This document shows positions 1 to 6,168 of a stretch of 10,230 bases of DNA, in pieces (within the stretch, counting starts at the first letter, position 1; the number at the start of each line of letters is the position of its first letter). The position numbers and the translations under genes are program-made. The stretch comes from Planctomycetota bacterium. Lineage in GTDB: Bacteria > Planctomycetota > UBA1135 > GCA-002686595. Location of the stretch: NCBI GenBank assembly GCA_027623615.1, contig JAQBVH010000059.1, positions 1 to 10,230 on the forward strand, in the 5' to 3' direction. The notes beneath the pieces are model-generated. The model was not told the DNA's origin and did no database searches. It was given only the letters and a program-made list of their open reading frames with translations.

Positions 1-157
1 GCCGCGGGAGCGGTTGCTCGGGGCTGGAGTGCCGCGTCAGTCACTTCCCTCCGGACAGCCCTCCTCGACCCCGCGGGGAAGTGCGCTTCCATGGGACCGT
101 CGGCAAGCGAGAGGAAGGTGACTGGCGCCGTATGCCAGCCACGACGAGCGCCATTCC

Positions 158-209
158 ACCAATCAAGAATGCCGCACGACCCCTGGGGTCGTGCGGCATT
201 CTTCTTGGT
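158..209 (-). terminator. Strong hairpin terminator, probably bidirectional
   Basis: The arms at 165-180 and 188-203 are perfect 16-bp inverted complements, and one more C-G pair (181/187) leaves a 5-nt loop. A further 5-bp arm (158-162 with 205-209) extends the base after a small internal bulge. On the minus strand it begins about 36 nt after the stop codon of the last gene, and the stem ends in ATTCTTGATT, a short T-rich tail. Read on the plus strand the stem ends in ATTCTTCTTGG, which is also T-rich, so it could serve a convergent gene entering from the left. Stem strength and position fit a Rho-independent terminator; the T tracts are interrupted, so efficiency is uncertain. Confidence 0.8.
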
Positions 210-244
210 CTGGAGCAGCAGTTGGTGCGCGACTCCTTACCGGG

Positions 245-2455
245 CTACTCGGCCCCGCCGCCTTCGGTTTCGCCGGCGTCCTCTTCGGCCCCCGCTTCGG
301 GGGGCGGCTCGAGGGCGCTCATGTCGACCTTGAAGTTGGTGAGGAACCACTCGCTCTGGACGTTCATGGCCGCAGCCTCGAACGCATTGAGTGTCTCGGC
401 CATGGCGTCCGAAGCGAGGCCGTTGATCACCATGCCCGCGAACTGGGGATTGGGACTGTTGATGCCCGCTTCGAAGTAGTCGCCCGCGCTCGCCTCCGCG
501 AAGGGCTTGGGACGCTCGCCGACGAAGCGGGCCAGGAAGGCGCGCTCCTTGACCGTGATCGGCAAGTTGTTGGCGTCACGGAGGATCACGCCGTCCTCGT
601 CCTTCTTGGTCTTCGTGCTGACCCGGGGCGCGGGAACCGCTCCTACTTCCAGGCCGTACCAGTCGCTGGCGCTCGGGAAGACGCGATCGGCTTCGTTCCA
701 GTCTTCTTCCTTGTCAGCCGTGTGCTCGCGTTGTTCGAGCCAGTCTCGCTGGCTGACCGTGTATTCGAGGGCGGTCGCGGCGGCGAGGAAGCCTTCCTCG
801 CTCGCAGTCGGGTTCCAACCCGCCGACTCGTCCTCTTCGGTGTCCGGGTCGTCCTCGGGCGCGGTGCCGAAGCTGGCGCGGATCTCCTCGAGCGCCTCGA
901 CGGCCAGCTGGGGAGTGCGCTGGGCGACCCAGTCCTCGGTGACCGCTGCGACGATCGTCGCGAACTCGGGCTGCGCCGGCTCGTTGCGCGACTTGTAGTT
1001 CAGCACCACGAGTGCGTTGTCCTCGATGATCACCGAGGAGTGCACGTCGCCGATACCGAACTTGCGTTGCAGGATCCCCTTGAGGTCGATGCCGCCGTAC
1101 GGCAATGCCTCGATCTCGTCGAGGGTGACTCCCTCAGCCGTGGCCATCAGCAAGCCGAGGGCGCTGGCCTCGGCCGCCAGGTCCAGGACCGGAGGATCGT
1201 CGCCCTCTGGCACCGAGGCCGGGTCGGTCTTGCTCTTGAGGTCACTGATCCAGGCGCCGAGCGCGCGGTGCCGGTCCGCCTCCGCGGCGACCTGCTCCTG
1301 AACTTCGGCGAGGGTGAAGTAGGGCGACGGAGGCGGTTCCTGGATCTCCTCGTCGCCGTCCCCCTCGTCGGGGTCCTGCGCGCCCTCCTCGCCTGCCTCG
1401 TCGCCGGGCTCCTTGTTCTCGTCGTCGGGATCCTCGTCCTTGGGATCCTCGGGGGGGCGCTTGAAGCGCTTGGTCTGAGCGATGTTGAAGTAGGTGCTCT
1501 CGATCATCGCAGGATCGACGCCCTCACCAAGGGGGTAAGCCGCGAGCAGGGCCGTTGCGTCGAACGCCGTATCCTCCCCGAGGGGCACGTAGGCCACCTC
1601 GATGTCCCAGCTCAGCTTGGAGTAGTGCTTACGCTGCATCTGCGGAGGCTGCTCGAGATACCAAGCCTCGAGGTCCGCCGCCTCGGGAACCGCCGCGCGG
1701 GCCTTCGCCTCGAAGGGCGCGGTCTCGATCTCGATGTAGTCGAAGCGGTACTGCGGGTGCCGCTCTTCCCACAGGGCCACCACGTGGGCGGGGTCGACCG
1801 CGCCGGCGGAGAGTCCCATGCGGCCGCGCTCGGAGCCCGAGTTCCAGTCCCGCAAGACGCGCGCCTCCAGCAAGAGACTGGCCGAGGAGATCTCCCCCAT
1901 CCCGAGTCTCATCAGGCTCTGCACCTTACGGACACGGTAGACGCGCTCGAGCAGACCTTCGAACGGCTGCACCTCCATGCGCATGCGGCCAGCCATCGCT
2001 CTGAGGTTCTCCCCGTTGCCGAAGACCCGGCGCAGCTCCGACGTGAACTCGTTCTTCGACAGGCCGATGCCCTGGGACTGCCCGAGCTCCTCGAGGACGA
2101 GGAACAGGACGACGTCCTCCTTCTCCAGGCCCCGGCCGCCGTGCCACGGGCCGTACATCCCGTTGCGGTGCAGCTGCCTGAGGCCGTCGCCCAGGCGACT
2201 GAAGTCCGCCGACTTGATGTCGTGCTGCGCACCCGTGAGGGGGTTAGACCAGGTGACCACCACGGGGTTGCGTTCGGCGCCGCCGAACAGACCGCCCATC
2301 GTGCTCTGGAAGTAGCCGCCCACGGTGAAGACGAGCAGCACGAACAGCATGAGCCCGAAGGTCAGGACGAACTGTTTTCGACTCCGACCCGCAGGGACGA
2401 TGAACGCATCGTCGTTGTGCTCGGGCGCGGGCGTTTGGGTGGGTTCTATCGACAT
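245..2455 (-). CDS. PpiD/SurA_N-like membrane-anchored periplasmic chaperone-like protein
   Basis: This 736-aa protein has a short cytoplasmic N-terminus, one transmembrane helix at about residues 29-48 preceded by RSRK (positive inside), and a large extracytoplasmic part. Residues ~110-290 are helical and resemble the SurA_N/PpiD chaperone region, including a stretch around RFDYIEIE (237-244) and AWYLEQPPQ (264-272) like the PpiD segment before its parvulin domain. Residues ~335-378 form a very acidic, Pro-rich linker. Residues ~470-525 resemble the segment that follows the PpiD rotamase domain (short beta strands, then a helix with PEFATIVAAV). I see no parvulin signature (HIL, GGDLG) between these parts, so it may be a chaperone without isomerase activity. 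The C-terminus (715-736) is again acidic. The ATG at 2455 was chosen because it puts the membrane helix near the N-terminus; the frame stays open to a GTG at 2599, which would add 48 Pro/Ala/Gly-rich residues. The membrane topology is clear, the family assignment is moderate, and the partner proteins are unknown. Confidence 0.72.
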   Translation of the reverse strand: MSIEPTQTPAPEHNDDAFIVPAGRSRKQFVLTFGLMLFVLLVFTVGGYFQSTMGGLFGGAERNPVVVTWSNPLTGAQHDIKSADFSRLGDGLRQLHRNGMYGPWHGGRGLEKEDVVLFLVLEELGQSQGIGLSKNEFTSELRRVFGNGENLRAMAGRMRMEVQPFEGLLERVYRVRKVQSLMRLGMGEISSASLLLEARVLRDWNSGSERGRMGLSAGAVDPAHVVALWEERHPQYRFDYIEIETAPFEAKARAAVPEAADLEAWYLEQPPQMQRKHYSKLSWDIEVAYVPLGEDTAFDATALLAAYPLGEGVDPAMIESTYFNIAQTKRFKRPPEDPKDEDPDDENKEPGDEAGEEGAQDPDEGDGDEEIQEPPPSPYFTLAEVQEQVAAEADRHRALGAWISDLKSKTDPASVPEGDDPPVLDLAAEASALGLLMATAEGVTLDEIEALPYGGIDLKGILQRKFGIGDVHSSVIIEDNALVVLNYKSRNEPAQPEFATIVAAVTEDWVAQRTPQLAVEALEEIRASFGTAPEDDPDTEEDESAGWNPTASEEGFLAAATALEYTVSQRDWLEQREHTADKEEDWNEADRVFPSASDWYGLEVGAVPAPRVSTKTKKDEDGVILRDANNLPITVKERAFLARFVGERPKPFAEASAGDYFEAGINSPNPQFAGMVINGLASDAMAETLNAFEAAAMNVQSEWFLTNFKVDMSALEPPPEAGAEEDAGETEGGGAE

Positions 2456-2523
2456 CGTGGCGTCGAGGCGTGCGCCGGGCGCGGGGCCTCCGGCGGGACC
2501 TTGGGGAGGGAAGGGAACGCGAC

Positions 2524-2553
2524 AGGATACGAGCGGGCCAGGAACCGGCGCAA
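2524..2553 (-). promoter_or_regulatory. Weak sigma70-like promoter candidate before the PpiD-like gene
   Basis: On the minus strand TTGCGC (2548-2553) and TATCCT (2524-2529) are separated by 18 nt. They match the -35 and -10 consensus at 3 of 6 and 4 of 6 positions. Transcription would start roughly 60 nt before the ATG at 2455, which suits that start and would exclude the GTG at 2599. The site lies in the longest intergenic gap of the window. Matches this weak arise by chance in a region of this size, so it is only a candidate. Confidence 0.22.
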
Positions 2554-2588
2554 CCGGCTCGGGGGCCGCCGTGGGGGTGAAATCCAAT

Positions 2589-2627
2589 CGGACCGGCACT
2601 CCGCAGGGCCTGGACGGGGCCGGTCCG
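2589..2627 (-). terminator. Terminator-like inverted repeat after the marC-family gene
   Basis: A 9-bp perfect GC-rich inverted repeat (2589-2597 and 2619-2627) has a 21-nt loop, and on the minus strand it is followed by ATTGGATTTC. It lies about 84 nt past the marC-family stop and before the promoter-like pair at 2524-2553. The long loop and interrupted T tract make it a weak terminator at best; a protein-binding site is an alternative. If the GTG at 2599 were the true start of the next gene, the repeat would lie across that start and could affect its translation. Confidence 0.28.
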
Positions 2628-2710
2628 GCCGCTGTGTCAGGACCCCGTCGGGCGGGACGTGCACCCGTGGAGAACCCAGGCTCGATTCGCCGAGGGACCC
2701 ACGGCCCGGC

Positions 2711-3328
2711 TCAGAGCTCGAAGAACGCCTTGATCCCGGACAGGATGCTCGTGACGGCCACGGACGAGAGGATCAGGCCCATGACTCGGCTGATCACGCT
2801 CGCGCCGCTCGACCCGAGCACGCGGTGGATCCCCGTTGCGCCCAGCATCATCAGGAGGTTGACCCCGAGCACCAGGAGCATGATCGCTGCCGTGGTCATC
2901 TGCTCGACCAGGCTGTAGCGGGTGTTCTCCGTGAGGAGGACGGCTGCCAGCATCGAGCCCGGGCCCGCGATCGAGGGAATCGCCAGGGGAAAGATCGCGG
3001 TGTCGGTGTGCCTCTTGGCGAGCCGCACCTCCTCCTCGGGCTTGCTCTCACCGAAGATCATCGACAAGGCGAAGAGGAGCATGACGAGCCCCCCGGCCAC
3101 CTGGAACGCGGAGAGCGGGATGCTCATCGAAGTGAGCAGGAGCTCACCGACGACGAATCCCAGCAGAACCAGCGCCGAGACGAGGGTCGCGATGACGGCG
3201 ATACGGCGCTGCCCGGGCGGGTCGAACTCCTTCGTGACCGCGAGGAACACGGGCACCGTTCCCACGGGGTCGATGACCGCGAAGAAGATCACGAAGGTCG
3301 AGAGGACATCGGTTGGAGGCTGGCTCAT
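2711..3328 (-). CDS. MarC-family (UPF0056) integral membrane protein
   Basis: This 205-aa protein consists almost wholly of hydrophobic helices (about 8-30, 42-62, 68-92, 110-132, 140-162 and 178-200), the usual length and topology of the MarC family. Family-typical segments are visible: IDPVGTVPVF (19-28) in the first helix, FPLAIPSIAGPGS (113-125) in the middle, and SRVMGLILSS (180-189) near the C-terminus. A charged loop (GESKPEEEVRLAKRH, 93-107) separates the two halves. MarC proteins are inner-membrane proteins whose transport substrate is not established; the old link to multiple antibiotic resistance in E. coli was not upheld, so none should be assumed here. The ATG at 3328 begins just before the first helix; no Shine-Dalgarno sequence precedes it. 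It lies 68 bp after the MscS-family gene. Confidence 0.9.
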   Translation of the reverse strand: MSQPPTDVLSTFVIFFAVIDPVGTVPVFLAVTKEFDPPGQRRIAVIATLVSALVLLGFVVGELLLTSMSIPLSAFQVAGGLVMLLFALSMIFGESKPEEEVRLAKRHTDTAIFPLAIPSIAGPGSMLAAVLLTENTRYSLVEQMTTAAIMLLVLGVNLLMMLGATGIHRVLGSSGASVISRVMGLILSSVAVTSILSGIKAFFEL

Positions 3329-3396
3329 CGCGAACGCGGTCGCTCACTAGCCAGGTGGGCGGTCGCTGACAAGCGCGGCCGGCGGGCCAGGCGTCC

Positions 3397-4230
3397 CTAC
3401 GGGCTTGCCTGCTCGGGCCCCGCTGGGCAACGATGTTCGAGGAAACGGTGCACGATTTGCCGCTCCAAGCGACCCTTCTCGCGGGCAGGTGCAGGCACCC
3501 GCACCAAGAAGCTGATCGTGTCCGCGTCCGGGAGACATACGACCACCCGAGGATCGGCGGACACGACCCCCAGACCGTGCTCCTTGGCGACCTTCTGCAT
3601 CTGCCGGTTGGCAGGCTGCTGGTGGCGGTCGCAGACCTCCTTGGCGATCGCGAGCAAGGCCTTCTCGGCCGCGGCCCAATCCTCGTGCGCATTCAAGAAC
3701 ACGGAGAAGGTGTGCAGCACGTACTCGTCCGTGAAGGTCTCGTTGATCACCGGCTGTGAGAGCAAGAGGCTGTTCGGGAACACGACGGACCGCCCGGTGT
3801 GTTGGTGAGAGGGTCCGACCTCCAGGAGCGTGGTGGCGAGGGCGCCGTAGGAGATGACGTCCCCACTCAAGCCGTTGACCTCGATCCGGTCACCGACCGT
3901 GTACGAGTCCACGCTCGCCCGCAGCATCGTCCCACTCAGGCACATCAGGAGCTCCTTCGTCGCGATCACGAGGGCTGCCGCGATGGCCACCGCGGACAGG
4001 GCGAGGGAGCGCAGCTGCGGAGCCCAGATGATCACCAGGCCCAGGAGCAGGACCAGCGCCCCCGCTTGACCGATGCGCAGGTGCCAGCGCAGCCGATCGG
4101 CGTCGGCGAGCTGCTCCCGGTCGCGGATCATGCGCAAAAGGAGCGCACGCACGACGAAGATCGCCGCCACCAGCAGGACCGTGCCGATCCCCCTCTGCAG
4201 GATGTCGTTCTGTAGAAAGAGCTCCGGCAT
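3397..4230 (-). CDS. MscS-family mechanosensitive ion channel
   Basis: This 277-aa protein has three predicted membrane helices (about 13-34, 52-71 and 74-92) followed by a cytoplasmic MscS beta domain. Diagnostic segments are YTVGDRIEVNGLSGDV (110-125), the TTLLEVGP stretch (133-140), TGRSVVFPNS (145-154) and PVIN (160-163). The length is close to that of the small E. coli MscS (286 aa). In the pore-lining helix the charged pair Lys92-Glu93 stands near where E. coli MscS has its Gly kink; I recall an ATKEL-type motif from a subgroup of MscS homologues, so this is likely a subfamily trait, not damage. Such channels open under membrane tension and release solutes during osmotic downshift. The ATG at 4230 directly precedes the first helix; the frame is open further upstream, but that part overlaps scpB. 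No Shine-Dalgarno sequence is visible. Confidence 0.88.
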   Translation of the reverse strand: MPELFLQNDILQRGIGTVLLVAAIFVVRALLLRMIRDREQLADADRLRWHLRIGQAGALVLLLGLVIIWAPQLRSLALSAVAIAAALVIATKELLMCLSGTMLRASVDSYTVGDRIEVNGLSGDVISYGALATTLLEVGPSHQHTGRSVVFPNSLLLSQPVINETFTDEYVLHTFSVFLNAHEDWAAAEKALLAIAKEVCDRHQQPANRQMQKVAKEHGLGVVSADPRVVVCLPDADTISFLVRVPAPAREKGRLERQIVHRFLEHRCPAGPEQASP

Positions 4231-4306
4231 CGGAAGGAGGAGCAGGTGTCGGGGTGCGGAGGCCGCTGCGTTCTCGGCGTTGCGGCGGCCGAAGTGGGCG
4301 CTGGAG

Positions 4307-5020
4307 TCAGCCCCGAGCGAGCTCTGCGTCGCGGGGCAGCTCTTCCAGGGTGTGCAAGCCGAAGCGGTCGAGGAACTCGGGCGTTGTCCCGTACTGGAGC
4401 GGATGCCCGGGTACATCGGCCCGACCCGTGACCTTGACCAGGCCGCGATCGACCAGGGCGCGCAGCACCGGGCCTGCCTGGACCCCGCGAATCGCCTCGA
4501 TCTCGGCCTTCGTGACCGGTTGGCGGTAGGCCACGATCGAGAGGGTCTCCAGCGCCGCCGCGGAGATGCGCTCGATGGCGGCCCCCCTGGCGAGGCGCCC
4601 CACCACCGTGCCGACGTCAGCTGAGGTCATCAGGGTGTACCCGCCGCGCAGACCGCGCACCTCGATCGGCAGGCTCGCGCCAGCGAGGCGGCTGCCGAGG
4701 GTCTCGAGGGCCACCTTGACCCGCGGACTCGGGGGACGCTCGAGCAGGGAGACCAGCCTGCCGATCGACAATGGCTCGGAAGAGGCGAACAGGAGCGCCG
4801 CAAGGCGCCGCAGCAGCTCGTCATCGTCCAGGTCCGCGCCGGGGCCGAGGCGGCCCTCGGCCTCGGACTCCTCGTCCTCGTCAGGCGTGGCTTGCGCGGC
4901 CTCGGGGGCCGGCTCCTCGCCCTCCTCTCCCGCAGGCACCTCGGCCGCTCCCTCCTCCCCGTGGGCGGCAGGGTCGTCCTGGGTGAGCTCGTCGGCGAGG
5001 GCGCGGGAGGTCTCGGTCAT
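4307..5020 (-). CDS. scpB: Segregation and condensation protein B
   Basis: ScpB is the winged-helix kleisin partner of ScpA in the bacterial SMC-ScpAB condensin complex, which compacts and segregates the chromosome in the cytoplasm. The core at residues ~66-229 carries family hallmarks: ALLFASSEPLS (75-85), the ALETLSIVAYRQPVTKAEIE segment (156-175) running into IRGV (177-180), and GTTPEFLDRFGL (211-222). The protein is 237 aa, longer than the usual ~190, because of an acidic Glu/Asp/Ala-rich N-terminal extension (residues ~11-65) that looks disordered. No scpA is present in the window; scpA is often the upstream neighbour, but here the upstream gene is a lipoprotein. The ATG at 5020 was chosen; an in-frame GTG 19 codons upstream (5077) is possible. 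Neither has a Shine-Dalgarno sequence. A 131-bp gap separates it from the preceding gene. Confidence 0.92.
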   Translation of the reverse strand: MTETSRALADELTQDDPAAHGEEGAAEVPAGEEGEEPAPEAAQATPDEDEESEAEGRLGPGADLDDDELLRRLAALLFASSEPLSIGRLVSLLERPPSPRVKVALETLGSRLAGASLPIEVRGLRGGYTLMTSADVGTVVGRLARGAAIERISAAALETLSIVAYRQPVTKAEIEAIRGVQAGPVLRALVDRGLVKVTGRADVPGHPLQYGTTPEFLDRFGLHTLEELPRDAELARG

Positions 5021-5151
5021 GGCCGCAGCATCCGGAATGCGGGCCGCGCCTTCAAGGGCAGATCGTGGGGCTTCCACGGCGACACCCCATGGGCGCCACG
5101 CGGGCACGGACACCGCGCCGGATGTCCCTCGGCGCAGCGACCCGGAGCGCC

Positions 5152-6162
5152 TCAGTCTGCGAGCGCGCGGCCCGTCAGCTCGCGGAAGGGGCTCATGTCG
5201 ACCTCGTACTGGTCGAAGACCCAGTCCTTCCACTGCCAGTACTCGGGGTCCTGGATGATCTCGAGCGCCAGGCTGCGCTCGACCAGTGGACCGACGACGT
5301 CCCAGCCGCCGCTCAAGGGCGCGGGGCGCGCGTCTACGCGCACGAGCAGCCAGCGATCGCCCTCGAACACAGGACCGCCGACCGAGCCGACCGGGGTCGA
5401 GAAGGCCAGCCGCGCCATCGCCGAGGGGCCGCGCACGACGGGCGGCGCGTGGCCGCCGGTGGCCGCCCCGTCGTCGATGCTGTAGCGCTTGCACACCGCG
5501 TCGAAGTCCTCGCCGCCGTCGATCGCGGACTGGGCATCGCGGATCGCGTCCTCGGTGTCGGTCACGATCAGGCGCAGCTCGGCCCGCTCGCTCATGAGCA
5601 TCCAGGCGCGCACGATCCGCGCGGCGTAGAGGTCGATCGCGGTCTGCTCGCGCAGGACGGAGATGTAGCGCCCCGGCTCCAGACCGAGGCGCTGCTCCAG
5701 AAACTCGTCGATCGACTCCCCGCCGCCGGTCTGGCGGATCTGTCCGCGCAGGCGGTCGGTGGCAGCGGTCAGCTCCTCGTCGAGGGCGCTCTGGGGCAGC
5801 TCGACCCCGAGGCGAGCAGCCTCGAGCATCACGACCTCGGACAGCACCAGCTCCTCGAGGTAGCCGCGCACCGAGCGGCTCTCACGATGCACCCAAGCGC
5901 CGAGCAGCTTCTCGACCGGAATCACCTGTCCGCCGACCCGCGCGATGATCGGCACGCTGTCGGCCGTGCCGGCGGGCAACGGATCGACGGCGGCGGGGTC
6001 GGCTCCCGCCTCCGCGGCTTCCGTCTTCACGGGTCCCCGAGCGCTGACCCGGGGCTCGGTCGGCTTGACCCCGGCTTCGGACGGCGCCGCGTGGTGAACG
6101 GGACGGTTCTGGGTCGTGCCGCAGCCGACCGCGAGCAGGCTGGCCGCGAGGAGTAGGCGCAT
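5152..6162 (-). CDS. SurA-like lipoprotein with a divergent parvulin-type PPIase domain
   Basis: This 336-aa protein starts with a lipoprotein signal: Met-Arg, a short hydrophobic run, and AVGC with Cys14 as the likely lipidated residue. A Pro/Ala/Glu-rich linker (15-70) follows. Residues ~72-190 fit a SurA_N-like helical region that begins with the typical ARVGGQVIPVEKL (74-86). Residues ~195-278 fit a parvulin domain: GEDFDAVCKRYSIDDG (217-232), GG (236-237), and PVGSVGGPVFEGDRWLLVRV (257-276). The usual His of the N-terminal HIL motif is replaced (ELRLIV, 195-200), and the normal GGDLG reads GGHAP, so catalysis may be weak or lost. The expected role is folding of exported or outer-membrane proteins while anchored to a membrane. 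It begins 6 bp after the 532-aa exported protein (TAG, six bases, ATG), which suggests coupled translation, and no Shine-Dalgarno sequence is seen. Confidence 0.82.
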   Translation of the reverse strand: MRLLLAASLLAVGCGTTQNRPVHHAAPSEAGVKPTEPRVSARGPVKTEAAEAGADPAAVDPLPAGTADSVPIIARVGGQVIPVEKLLGAWVHRESRSVRGYLEELVLSEVVMLEAARLGVELPQSALDEELTAATDRLRGQIRQTGGGESIDEFLEQRLGLEPGRYISVLREQTAIDLYAARIVRAWMLMSERAELRLIVTDTEDAIRDAQSAIDGGEDFDAVCKRYSIDDGAATGGHAPPVVRGPSAMARLAFSTPVGSVGGPVFEGDRWLLVRVDARPAPLSGGWDVVGPLVERSLALEIIQDPEYWQWKDWVFDQYEVDMSPFRELTGRALAD

Positions 6163-6168
6163 GGGGGA

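Noticed and set aside
1..92. Minus-strand frame starting at an ATG at 90-92 and open to the left edge
   Set aside because: About 30 codons, no Shine-Dalgarno or promoter, and no recognisable protein sequence.
1..121. Possible end of a convergent plus-strand gene (frame from base 2 to the TGA at 119-121) before the bidirectional terminator
   Set aside because: Only about 39 codons are visible, with no recognisable motif, and the other frames are also open. The position before the hairpin is suggestive but not sufficient.
191..3808. A 1205-codon plus-strand open frame across the PpiD-like, MarC and part of the MscS genes
   Set aside because: It lies antisense to three well-supported genes, starts inside the terminator hairpin, crosses intergenic gaps, and encodes Arg/Gly/Leu/Val/His-rich sequence without recognisable domains. 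This is typical shadow coding in GC-rich DNA.
4261..4290. GGCCGC/GCGGCC inverted repeat between scpB and the MscS-family gene
   Set aside because: Only six pairs hold on the transcribed strand, with a large loop and no T tract.
5108..5127. Short hairpin (8 pairs with one bulge, 3-nt loop) between the lipoprotein gene and scpB
   Set aside because: No T tract follows and short GC-rich hairpins are expected by chance; not called as a terminator.
4231..5494. Longer starts for the MscS-family gene (4416) and scpB (5494)
   Set aside because: The added parts overlap the upstream genes in another frame and encode low-complexity sequence unlike either family.
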